Source of the DNA: PUPG01 sp031323845
Lineage (GTDB): Bacteria; Bacteroidota; Bacteroidia; Bacteroidales; UBA7960
NCBI GenBank assembly: GCA_031323845.1
Contig: JAVIYP010000066.1
Span: forward strand, 1 to 15,830
Length of the DNA: 15,830 nucleotides
Direction: 5' to 3'
This document shows positions 1 to 6,642 of the stretch, piece by piece. Below the pieces are notes generated by a model. The model made no database searches and was not told the origin of the DNA. It saw only the letters and a program-made list of their open reading frames with translations. Both the position numbers and the translations under genes were made by a program. Within the stretch, counting starts at the first letter, position 1, and each line of letters starts with the position of its first letter.

Positions 1-56
1 TTTTTGTTACTTTTTGATTATCTGTGTTTTGTGTTTATGTCTAAGATACTGATTGG

Positions 57-111
57 ATGTCAGAATTCAGAATTCAGATGTCAGATTTCCGACTTCTGAC
101 TTCCGACTTCC
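57..111. repeat. Degenerate 7-bp tandem repeat, copy 1
   Basis: About eight consecutive 7-base units can be read in register, from ATGTCAG at 57-63 through two AATTCAG units to ACTTCTG and ACTTCCG at 92-105. The units resemble those at 9361-9486 and, in reverse complement, those at 15775-15797. The stretch is non-coding. The spacing has no spacer/repeat alternation, so it is not CRISPR. Confidence 0.7.
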
Positions 112-130
112 TATAATCATGCTCCTGTGT

Positions 131-168
131 GTTGAAAAATCTGTTCCCGAATGGTCGGGATTTTCAAC
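131..168. other. Hairpin with interrupted stem
   Basis: GTTGAAAA (131-138) pairs perfectly with TTTTCAAC (161-168). Inside, CCCGA (146-150) pairs with TCGGG (155-159) around an ATGG loop, leaving an asymmetric internal loop of 7 versus 1 bases. It lies between the repeat and the ABC ATPase promoter. It could be a terminator for a gene outside the window on either strand, or part of a structured RNA. There is no clean T-run, so the function is open. Confidence 0.4.
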
Positions 169-215
169 ATGGGCGTTTCATATGTTTTTTTTCTGCCTCC
201 GGGGTGATATTCCGA

Positions 216-249
216 TTGATATAAAATCATTTTTATTTGCGTACTTTTG
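216..249 (+). promoter_or_regulatory. Bacteroidota-type promoter for the ABC ATPase operon
   Basis: TACTTTTG at 242-249 matches the -7 consensus TAnnTTTG. A TTG at 216-218 is a weak -33 candidate, although the 23-base spacing is slightly long. Transcription would start near 256, about 30 bases before the chosen ATG at 285. This excludes the in-frame ATG at 237 as the translation start. Confidence 0.5.
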
Positions 250-284
250 TATCTTCTTTATTGAAAACACGAATACAAACGACC

Positions 285-1019
285 ATGGCAACGGAGATCA
301 TTCGCATTGAGGCTATTCATAAAAATTATAAGGTTGGACTGGAGGTTGTGCGTGCACTGCGCGGCGTAAAGCTCACCATCAATAAAAACGAGTATGTAGC
401 TTTGATGGGCCCTTCGGGTTCGGGAAAGTCAACGCTTATGAACATCCTGGGATGCCTTGACACCCCTACCAGCGGCCGGTATTTTCTGAATGCCAAGGAT
501 GTAAGTCAGCTGCGCGACAATGAGCTGGCTGAGATCCGGAATAAAGAGATCGGGTTTGTATTTCAAACCTTTAACCTGTTGCCGAGAAGCACAGCGCTTG
601 ACAACGTGGCACTGCCCCTGATTTACGGCGGAAAAACAAAGAACGTACGCCGCCAGCGGGCACTGGAAGTACTTGACCAGGTAGGTCTTGCAGACAGGAC
701 ACACCATAAGCCGAATGAGCTTTCGGGCGGGCAACGGCAGCGAGTTGCCATGGCAAGAGCACTGGTAAACAAGCCCTCCATCATACTTGCCGATGAGCCT
801 ACCGGAAACCTCGACACCAAAACCTCCATCGAGATCATGGGTTTGCTGCAGGACATTCACAATGCCGGGAATACCATCATACTTGTCACGCACGAGGAAG
901 ACATTGCAAAACATGCGCACCGCATCATCAGGCTGCGCGATGGTGAAGTGGAGGTGGATGAGCCGAACCATGAGATCGTGACGCTGGAACAAACCCGCAT
1001 GGTCGGAAAGGACGACTGA
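285..1019 (+). CDS. ABC transporter ATP-binding protein, LolD/MacB type
   Basis: This 244-residue protein is a complete ABC ATPase that would power a membrane transporter from the cytoplasm. Visible motifs are Walker A GPSGSGKST (42-50), Q-loop Q94 in FVFQTFNLLP, signature LSGGQRQRVA (146-155), Walker B IILADEP (166-172) with the NLD D-loop, and the switch histidine H203. The sequence style (GCLDTPTSG, FNLLPRSTALDNV) is that of the LolD/MacB/FtsE-like subfamily, which acts with FtsX/MacB permeases in lipoprotein export, efflux or envelope work. The substrate cannot be read from the ATPase. I chose the ATG at 285 because the 16 upstream codons overlap the promoter and do not look like the family's N-terminus. 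No permease gene is adjacent. The next gene begins 8 bases downstream, so the two are probably cotranscribed. Confidence 0.93.
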   Translation: MATEIIRIEAIHKNYKVGLEVVRALRGVKLTINKNEYVALMGPSGSGKSTLMNILGCLDTPTSGRYFLNAKDVSQLRDNELAEIRNKEIGFVFQTFNLLPRSTALDNVALPLIYGGKTKNVRRQRALEVLDQVGLADRTHHKPNELSGGQRQRVAMARALVNKPSIILADEPTGNLDTKTSIEIMGLLQDIHNAGNTIILVTHEEDIAKHAHRIIRLRDGEVEVDEPNHEIVTLEQTRMVGKDD

Positions 1020-1027
1020 AGGAACTT

Positions 1028-1588
1028 ATGACTGAATGGAAAATATACACCAAAGGTGGTGACAAGGGACAGACCTCCTTGCTGGGAGGTCGCCGGGTGC
1101 CTAAACATCATTTAAAGATTGAGGCTTACGGTACGGCAGATGAGCTGAATGCCTTTATCGGGTTGCTGCGCGATCAGGAGATTGACCCGCATTACAGGGA
1201 TATCCTGCTTGAGATTCAGGACAGGGTTTTCACTGCGGAATCCATACTGGCCTGCGACGAGGGTTGCACACCGGAGCATTTGCCCACCATGCTCGAAGAA
1301 GATGTGCTCATGCTGGAGCGTGAGATTGACGCCATGAATGAGTCTTTGCCGGAGCTTACCCATTTTATTTTACCTGGTGGGCATCCTGCTGTTTCCTATG
1401 CGCATGTATGCCGATGTGTTTGTCGCCGTGCCGAGCGCATCATCACCCAGCTGGCCGAACAGGAAAAGGTTGATGAGCTCATCATACAGTATTTCAATCG
1501 TTTGTCCGACTATTTCTTTGTACTTGCCCGCAAGGTGGGTTACGACCTGGGTATTGCTGACATTGAGTGGCATGCGAAACGGCGATAG
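1028..1588 (+). CDS. PduO-type ATP:cob(I)alamin adenosyltransferase
   Basis: This 186-residue protein should transfer the adenosyl group of ATP to cob(I)alamin or cob(I)yrinic acid a,c-diamide, making adenosylcobalamin for enzymes such as methylmalonyl-CoA mutase. The diagnostic N-terminal motif KIYTKGGDKGQTSLLGG (5-21), which binds ATP, is intact. So are YGTADELNAFIG (34-45), the VCRRAER helix (131-137) and NRLSDYFFVLAR (157-168). The length fits the single-domain PduO/MMAB family, which is unrelated to CobA/BtuR. It follows the ABC ATPase by 8 bases. Whether the pairing has functional meaning is unknown, and no corrinoid riboswitch or cobalamin transporter is visible nearby. Confidence 0.94.
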   Translation: MTEWKIYTKGGDKGQTSLLGGRRVPKHHLKIEAYGTADELNAFIGLLRDQEIDPHYRDILLEIQDRVFTAESILACDEGCTPEHLPTMLEEDVLMLEREIDAMNESLPELTHFILPGGHPAVSYAHVCRCVCRRAERIITQLAEQEKVDELIIQYFNRLSDYFFVLARKVGYDLGIADIEWHAKRR

Positions 1589-1662
1589 ACCGGCCGGTGC
1601 TAACATCTTTTGTCAGCATGCGTGCGTTTTATTTCTGAATTGTTTTTTATGATGAAGGATCT

Positions 1663-1694
1663 TTTGTTTAATAAAACATAAAGTATTATTTTTG
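1663..1694 (+). promoter_or_regulatory. Promoter of the tRNA-Pro gene
   Basis: TTTG at 1663-1666 (-33) and TATTTTTG at 1687-1694 (-7, consensus TAnnTTTG) are separated by 20 bases, a full match to the Bacteroidota housekeeping promoter. The tRNA begins 12 bases after the -7 box. This is the clearest promoter in the window and the main sequence support for the phylum. Confidence 0.8.
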
Positions 1695-1705
1695 CCGATC
1701 GAAAT

Positions 1706-1779
1706 CGGGGTGTGGCGCAGTTGGCTAGCGCACTTGCATGGGGTGCAAGGGGTCGGAAGTTCGAGTCTTCTCACCCCGA
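1706..1779 (+). tRNA. tRNA-Pro (anticodon GGG)
   Basis: A full cloverleaf folds: acceptor CGGGGTG (1706-1712) with CACCCCG (1772-1778); D stem GCGC/GCGC; anticodon stem CTTGC (1733-1737) with GCAAG (1745-1749); five-base variable loop; T arm GGAAG-TTCGAGT-CTTCT with one G-U pair. The seven-base anticodon loop ATGGGGT places GGG at 34-36 and G at 37, both as expected for proline. C1-G72 and discriminator A73 are also proline identity features. The 3' CCA is not encoded (the next bases are CTT), so it must be added by the CCA enzyme. The gene stands alone between its own promoter and terminator. Confidence 0.95.
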
Positions 1780-1789
1780 CTTGATAATC

Positions 1790-1826
1790 AAAGAGTTACA
1801 GAAATCAAAATCTGTAACTCTTTTTT
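1790..1826 (+). terminator. Rho-independent terminator after tRNA-Pro
   Basis: AAAGAGTTACAGA (1790-1802) is exactly complementary to TCTGTAACTCTTT (1811-1823), giving a 13-bp stem with an 8-base loop and a run of six T (1821-1826). It begins 10 bases after the tRNA end. Confidence 0.9.
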
Positions 1827-1925
1827 ATTTGCATACAATTGCATTGTTTATTTCCCTATATAATATAATGTTATCCCAGTTAAGACTTGAATTAGCTTGG
1901 ATTTTTAATGAATACAAAAATACCT

Positions 1926-1948
1926 TTTCCGTATTGCCAATACGAAAA
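1926..1948. promoter_or_regulatory. 23-bp palindrome, candidate operator of the Rrf2 gene
   Basis: CGTATTG (1930-1936) and CAATACG (1938-1944) are perfect inverted arms around a single C. The symmetry extends to 11-base arms (1926-1936 and 1938-1948) with one mismatch. It lies 73 bases upstream of the Rrf2 start. Rrf2 regulators bind dyads of about this size and are often autoregulated, so it is a natural operator candidate. With a one-base centre it would not form a useful RNA hairpin. Confidence 0.45.
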
Positions 1949-2021
1949 TATTCTGTCTTAACCCCCTAATTGACTGCACAAATGTCCTTATATTGATCCA
2001 TCGAAACTCAAGTTCACCGTT

Positions 2022-2372
2022 ATGCTTTCCAAAAAAGCGCAATACGCCATTTATGCCCTTGTAAACCTGGCACGCAAGTATGAGCAGGGCCCGGTACTCA
2101 TAAAAAACATTGCTCAGGAGGAAAAAATTCCCCGGAAGTTTCTTGAGACCATACTTATTGAACTGAAAAACCTGGGACTCGTAAACAGCAAAAAGGGAAA
2201 AGGAGGCGGCAATTATCTTATCAGCCATCCCAGAGATATCAATATGGTGCTCATTACCAGGAATTTTAACGGAGCACTCGGACTCATTCCCTGTGCCAGC
2301 ATAATTTCTTACGAAAGCTGCACACACTGCAAGGACGGAGATACCTGTGCCATAAAAAAGGTTTTTCGCTGA
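2022..2372 (+). CDS. Rrf2-family transcriptional regulator, apparently C-terminally truncated
   Basis: The 116-residue product carries the Rrf2 winged helix: MLSKKAQYAIYALVNLAR at the N-terminus, the recognition region around IPRKFLETILIELKNLG (36-52), and the glycine-rich wing SKKGKGGGNYLI (56-67). Cysteines at 91, 100, 103 and 109 occupy the region where related proteins hold an Fe-S or redox-sensing cluster. As I recall, Bacteroidota relatives run on for 20-30 more residues after the VF motif, forming the dimerisation helix. Here the frame stops at once and the next bases belong to a pstA reading frame. The gene therefore looks cut by a deletion. DNA-binding residues are intact, but dimerisation may be impaired, so it is either a shortened functional protein or a decaying gene. 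Confidence 0.85.
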   Translation: MLSKKAQYAIYALVNLARKYEQGPVLIKNIAQEEKIPRKFLETILIELKNLGLVNSKKGKGGGNYLISHPRDINMVLITRNFNGALGLIPCASIISYESCTHCKDGDTCAIKKVFR

Positions 2373-2986
2373 TGGTGATCAGCGTGGCTTCGCTGGTGAT
2401 TATTCTCATGGCAGTGCTGTTGAGCATTTTTATCTAAGGCCTGCCCTACCTCAGCTGGGAAATGGTAAGCCAAACCCCAAAAGGAGGCTATTATTTCGGA
2501 AGGGAGGGCGGTGTTCTCAATGCCATAGTGGGCTCTCTGTATCTCTCATCGGGAGCAGTATTGTTGTCACTGGCTTTCAGCCTGCCATTATCCCTTGCCA
2601 TGAACATCCATCTGCGCGCCCGGAAGAACATGGTCAACAGGATTCGCTCTGTGCTCGATATCCTCTGGGGAATACCTTCCATTGTTTACGGTGCCTTCGG
2701 GTTCACGCTCATGATATATCTCGGCATCAAGGCCAGCCTGCTGGCCGGAATCATAACAGTTGGCATCTTTATAATGCCTATCATGGTAAAGGGTATGGAT
2801 GAAGTAATGAAAAATGTTCCGGTAAGCCTGCTCGAGTCGGCATTTTCACTGGGCAGCACCCGAATGGAAGTAGCTGATGAAGCACCGTTAAGCCGGTGCG
2901 GCATGCTGTTCATGCCGTTGCCATTCAGAAACAGATGCCATGCCTGGGTTGGCTCCCGGACATCAGTGCTTTATGTAATTCGCTAA
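2372..2986 (+). pseudogene. pstA: Broken remnant of phosphate ABC transporter permease pstA
   Basis: In one frame the sequence reads as the N-terminal part of PstA. First comes a transmembrane helix (MVISVASLVIILMAVLL), then an in-frame TAA at 2435-2437. After that come GLPYLSWEMVSQTPKGGYYF, GREGGVLNAIVGSLYL, the DILWGIPSIVYGAFGF segment and the permease EAA-like loop ESAFSLGSTRMEVA, which ends near 2875. The family continues for about 100 more residues, including the conserved GRGIGDAA region, but here the frame drifts into unrelated sequence to 2986. Around 165 of roughly 280 residues survive, so it cannot make a working Pst permease. No pstS, pstC, pstB or phoU is nearby. The ATG at 2372 overlaps the Rrf2 TGA, and the frame can be followed back to 2354 inside Rrf2. 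Confidence 0.85.
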
Positions 2987-3582
2987 TTACGCACCTTTAT
3001 CGTGCAGCCAACAGCCCGGGTGACTGCCGGGTCAGGGCGCTCACCGGCCAGCAGGGCTTCAATGGCATTGGCCAGGTATCTTTCCTCAACCTGCGAGGCA
3101 TCGCGATAGTTATCGTCAATGGCACCGATATAGGCCACAACAAAGTCTTCACCCAACTTCTCGAGCAGGAATACGTGGGGTGTCCTGGTAGCTCCGTAAA
3201 TCGGGTAGATCTCCTGGTTGGCATCAATGACGTAGTCAAAGGGAAAGTTTTTCTCCCGGGCACGTTCAATCATTTTTGTGAAAGAATCGCGGGGTTCGGC
3301 TATGGTATCGTTTGGGTTTATGGCAAGCACCGGAAATCCCCTGGGAGCAAACTCATGATGCAGTTCAATCATCCTGTCTTCATAAGCAACCACATAGGGA
3401 CAGTGATTGCATGAAAAGATCAGCACGATGCCTTTCGCATCTTCATAATCAGACATTGAAACATACCTTCCGTCAACATTCAATAAGCGGAAGTCGGTGG
3501 CAACATCGCCAACACTGTAACCTTGTCCTGCGACCGTTACGGTAATAAACAGCATGCTGAGTAGAAAGAACAGTTTTTTCAT
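2983..3582 (-). CDS. Exported thioredoxin-fold protein, peroxiredoxin-like (PRX_like1 type)
   Basis: The 199-residue protein begins with a typical signal peptide (MKKLFFLLSMLFITVTVAGQ), so it should act in the periplasm. It has the redoxin fold with the motif FSCNHCPYV, giving a C58-x2-C61 pair, a TPH cis-proline at 135, and a family-typical C-terminal GCTIK with C193. This pattern matches the redoxin group annotated as thioredoxin family protein (PRX_like1), whose substrate is unclear. The ATG at 3582 was chosen because it starts the signal peptide; ten in-frame codons upstream add charged residues in front of it. It follows the TlpA-like gene by 39 bases on the same strand, suggesting a joint role in envelope thiol chemistry. 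Its 3' end just overlaps the end of the pstA remnant frame. Confidence 0.88.
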   Translation of the reverse strand: MKKLFFLLSMLFITVTVAGQGYSVGDVATDFRLLNVDGRYVSMSDYEDAKGIVLIFSCNHCPYVVAYEDRMIELHHEFAPRGFPVLAINPNDTIAEPRDSFTKMIERAREKNFPFDYVIDANQEIYPIYGATRTPHVFLLEKLGEDFVVAYIGAIDDNYRDASQVEERYLANAIEALLAGERPDPAVTRAVGCTIKVRN

Positions 3583-3621
3583 CGTTTTACGTTTTAGTTT
3601 ATAATACTGCAAGTTAAAAAA

Positions 3622-4155
3622 TTATTTGATAAGAGGCACGATGATTTGCTCCAGTTCATCGTAACTGAATTCCTTTTCATAAAAAGCCCGGAACGTATCC
3701 GAGTAGATCACCGTTGCCGGGATCGCTCCGCTCCATTCGGCACTGACTCTTGGTATCCAGCGGCTCGAGCGGGGATCATCCAGGAGAATGACCTCGCTTT
3801 TGATCTGCATGCGCTCCAGAAAGGGTATGACGCGGCTTTCAATATGGGCCGGGTTGTCAAGGCTCACCAGGAGGACTTTGACATTATTGTCGCTGTACTG
3901 CTCATGAATCCGGTCAAAGTAAGGGAGTTCCCTGACACAGGGGGCACACCAGGTGGCCCAGAAATTGATCACGTAAATGTTGTCGTCGTCTCTGTTCAGC
4001 CAGGGATAGAAGGTTTCGAAGTCAACGACGGCAAAAGGAGGCTGGCCACCGTTGTCAACAACAGCCGAAGAAGCATGAACGCTATTCTCCGAAAGGAAAA
4101 AAGCGACCGTAAAGATCACAAGGATGAAAAACAAGGAGCGCGGTATCGTTTTCAT
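3622..4155 (-). CDS. TlpA-family thiol-disulfide oxidoreductase, periplasmic
   Basis: The 177-residue protein has an N-terminal hydrophobic segment (residues 7-22; signal peptide or anchor) followed by one thioredoxin domain. The active site reads NFWATWCAPC (C70-A-P-C73), with cis-proline P146 in AIPATVIY. These are hallmarks of TlpA/ResA reductases, which pass electrons to proteins outside the cytoplasm, for example in cytochrome c maturation or protein repair. I start at 4155 (MKTIPRS) rather than 4200, because the extra 15 residues precede a complete export signal. It is the first gene of a two-gene unit with the redoxin gene and is divergent from the TPR histidine kinase. No DsbD/CcdA partner is visible. 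Confidence 0.88.
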   Translation of the reverse strand: MKTIPRSLFFILVIFTVAFFLSENSVHASSAVVDNGGQPPFAVVDFETFYPWLNRDDDNIYVINFWATWCAPCVRELPYFDRIHEQYSDNNVKVLLVSLDNPAHIESRVIPFLERMQIKSEVILLDDPRSSRWIPRVSAEWSGAIPATVIYSDTFRAFYEKEFSYDELEQIIVPLIK

Positions 4156-4376
4156 AGCTAATGGAGCTGGTTTGCCCGGTATTTTGCTTAGGCTTAACAC
4201 CTGGTTATTCAGATAAGTAACAAAGAATTGCGTAAATTGTTTATTAGCTGTTCACGGCATTCTTCAGAACGAAATTGAGTTTTTTGAATGCATCCGTTAA
4301 TTTTGAAAAACCAGGGAGGCCGGAAAATTTCTCCCGGAAAATTCTGAAAACTGATACAAAAGTGTAATTAATATGA

Positions 4377-4384
4377 TATCTTTG
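4377..4384 (+). promoter_or_regulatory. -7 box upstream of the TPR histidine kinase
   Basis: TATCTTTG at 4377-4384 matches TAnnTTTG exactly. No good -33 TTTG stands 19-21 bases upstream. Transcription would begin near 4391, so the in-frame ATG at 4373 would not be on the mRNA. This supports translation from 4415. Confidence 0.4.
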
Positions 4385-4414
4385 GAACTAAATGTGGCAT
4401 CCAACATCAGCAGC

Positions 4415-6619
4415 ATGCGGTTTAAATCCTTTACATTAAGCCTGTTTTTCCTGTTATTATGCATCCTGTTGCAGGCCGGTGACCGTGCCGACAGTTTGCG
4501 TAAGGCAATGGTTGAAGGCAGAACAGAGATCGCGCGCATGCATGCCATGACCTTGCTGGCATCCGAGCTGATGCCTGCTGATCTGGATTCTGCCCGGATT
4601 TTGCTCGAAAATAGCAGCAAACTGGCTGAGGCTCATGAGCACCTGGTAGAGCAGGCAGCCTGGCTGAACATTTCCGGCAATTACAACTGGTATGCCCGCA
4701 ACCTGGATTCGGCCATTATTAATTACACCAGGGTTTATTACACCAGGGAACCTGAAATCAATAACCGAAGGTCGGCTTCGGCCATCAACCTGGCATCCTT
4801 GTATTCACAGAGGGGTGTAGCCGACAGCGTCATTTATTTTTACCAGACTGCCCGTGAACTGTTTACTGAAGTCGGCGATGAAAGAGGACTGGCACACGCA
4901 AGTTATCATATAGGAGTGTTTTACTACAGAAGAGACAATTACGAGCTGGGCCTGCGCAATATGCTTGAATCTCTGGCATACCGTGAAGAAGTTAAAGATA
5001 CGTTTGGCCTCATTCACACACACAATGTGCTGGGAAATATTTACAGTGCCATGTCAGATATCCCTCAGTCTCTTCATCATTATAATAAGGCTTCCTACTT
5101 AAGCCAATATGATCCGGCGCACCCCGCCATTGCCTCTATATACAACAACCTGGTAAGCTTCAGTGTCAATAAGTTAAATGACTTTGACATGGCCATGCAC
5201 TATGCTGACCGTGCGTTGGACGTTGCCCTGAAAAGTAACAACAGGCCGGTGTTATTCAGTGTATATTACAACATCAGCATCATGTACATCAAAAGAGGCA
5301 TGTATGACGATGCAAAACAATGGATAAGCATGGCCGAGGAATATGAGGATGACGCTTCCCTGGATATGATGGCAGGGTCAAAAAACTACCAGGGAAGGAT
5401 GTATGTCGGACTTAACGAACTGGACAAGGCCCGGAAGTTATACCTGGAAGCCCTTGATTTTGCCAACACAATTAGTTCTAAGAAATGGGCTATGGTGGCC
5501 AAACATGGGTTGTTTACCGTTGACAGCCTTAACGGCCATTATCTCGGGGCCATCGGCCATTTACAGGAGGCACATCGCCTTTTTGATACCATTTTTCAAA
5601 AAGAGCGAACGGATCGCCTGGCAGAACTGCAAATCATTTACGAAACCGATAAGAAAGAAGCTGAGAATCAAATGCTTCGCGAGGCGAACGAGCTTAAAGA
5701 GCAGATCATACAAAACCAACGGAGGCTGGTGCTTTTAAGCATCTCAGCCTCACTCCTGTTTATTCTCCTGGTGATAAGCCTGTGGATAGCCAACAGAAAC
5801 ATTGCACGGAAAAAGCATGAGCTCGAATTGCTTCACAAAAAAATTCTTGAAAAGCAGCTTGAGATCGAACGAAAAAACGAACTGCTTGACATGCAAAACA
5901 AGGAGTTGGTTGAGCTGAACAATACCCGCAACAAGTTTTTCAACATCGTTTCTCACGATCTTAAAGGGCCTTTTAATGCTTTACTGGGCTTTTTAAACAT
6001 ACTGATAGAGGACACAGGCAAGTTGAAGGAAGAAGAAAAAAAAGCCTTATTATCAAAGCTTTACCAGACCAGTAAGAACACATACTCATTATTGACTAAT
6101 TTGCTTGAATGGTCGAGCATACAGCGGAAAAAAATTATCAACCAGCCCGAAGAAACGGTCATCAGGTCATTGGCGAACGATTGTATCAAGGTGTTGCAGT
6201 TGTCGGCCAGAAAAAAGGAGCAGCATATCGTCAATGAGATTCCGGATGATGTACACCTTTTTGCTGACCCGAAACTGTTACGGTCTATACTGATCAACAC
6301 CATCAACAATGCTATAAAGTTCACTCCTCACGGCGGCACGATTTTCGTGGGCATTCGCGACATCGGAGTTTCTGGCGGCTTTGAGCTATATATTAAGGAC
6401 ACCGGTATTGGCATTGCTCCTGAGGCCATCCCGCAGCTGTTTGAGCTTGGCAACAGTCTTCAGCGGCCGGGTACGGATATGGAGCAAGGCACCGGTCTGG
6501 GACTGATAACCGTCAAAGAACTTGTCAGCATCATGGGCGGAAGCATTTCAGTCGAAAGTGAGCCGGACAAAGGAAGCACCTTTTACATTTTCATACCGAA
6601 ACAACCCCGGGACAACTGA
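4415..6619 (+). CDS. TPR-repeat sensor histidine kinase (single TM, HisKA-HATPase)
   Basis: This 734-residue kinase starts with a signal peptide (MRFKSFTLSLFFLLLCILLQ). About 370 residues of TPR-like helical repeats follow, to about residue 400, with elements such as ALDVA and KARKLYLEALDFA, and should lie in the periplasm. A coiled stretch leads to one membrane helix (439-459) and a second coiled coil (about 463-505). The HisKA domain has the phosphoacceptor H514 in FFNIVSHDLKGP. The ATPase has the N box NTINNAIKF (628-636), G1 DTGIGI (662-667) and G2 GTGLGL (692-697), all intact. This layout is a common Bacteroidota class. The signal is unknown; TPRs suggest sensing through a protein partner. 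No receiver domain or response regulator gene is adjacent, so it is an orphan here. Confidence 0.93.
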   Translation: MRFKSFTLSLFFLLLCILLQAGDRADSLRKAMVEGRTEIARMHAMTLLASELMPADLDSARILLENSSKLAEAHEHLVEQAAWLNISGNYNWYARNLDSAIINYTRVYYTREPEINNRRSASAINLASLYSQRGVADSVIYFYQTARELFTEVGDERGLAHASYHIGVFYYRRDNYELGLRNMLESLAYREEVKDTFGLIHTHNVLGNIYSAMSDIPQSLHHYNKASYLSQYDPAHPAIASIYNNLVSFSVNKLNDFDMAMHYADRALDVALKSNNRPVLFSVYYNISIMYIKRGMYDDAKQWISMAEEYEDDASLDMMAGSKNYQGRMYVGLNELDKARKLYLEALDFANTISSKKWAMVAKHGLFTVDSLNGHYLGAIGHLQEAHRLFDTIFQKERTDRLAELQIIYETDKKEAENQMLREANELKEQIIQNQRRLVLLSISASLLFILLVISLWIANRNIARKKHELELLHKKILEKQLEIERKNELLDMQNKELVELNNTRNKFFNIVSHDLKGPFNALLGFLNILIEDTGKLKEEEKKALLSKLYQTSKNTYSLLTNLLEWSSIQRKKIINQPEETVIRSLANDCIKVLQLSARKKEQHIVNEIPDDVHLFADPKLLRSILINTINNAIKFTPHGGTIFVGIRDIGVSGGFELYIKDTGIGIAPEAIPQLFELGNSLQRPGTDMEQGTGLGLITVKELVSIMGGSISVESEPDKGSTFYIFIPKQPRDN

Positions 6620-6642
6620 CCTAATGCTGGCTTCCTGATACC

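Noticed and set aside
429..992. 187-codon open frame on the - strand opposite the ABC ATPase
   Set aside because: It lies entirely antisense to a gene with all ABC motifs and has no recognisable domain.
1589..1617. Palindrome ACCGGCCGGT and a following imperfect hairpin as a terminator of the adenosyltransferase operon
   Set aside because: There is no T-run directly after either stem and one stem has a mismatch, so termination cannot be supported.
1839..1869. Sigma70-like TTGCAT and TATAAT elements before the Rrf2 gene
   Set aside because: The Bacteroidota primary sigma factor uses TTTG/TAnnTTTG, and the spacings here (14 or 19) are not optimal. AT-rich sequence gives such matches easily.
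1712..1969. 85-codon frame starting inside tRNA-Pro
   Set aside because: It reads through the tRNA and its terminator; not a protein gene.
2896..3414. 172-codon + strand frame overlapping the redoxin gene
   Set aside because: Mostly antisense to the redoxin coding sequence. Its first part overlaps the end of the pstA remnant in another frame and shows no homology I recognise.
3646..4161. 171-codon + strand frame opposite the TlpA-like gene
   Set aside because: Antisense to a gene with a clear thioredoxin active site.
4373..4414. Upstream in-frame ATG as start of the TPR kinase
   Set aside because: It overlaps the predicted -7 box and would put 14 polar residues before a complete signal peptide.
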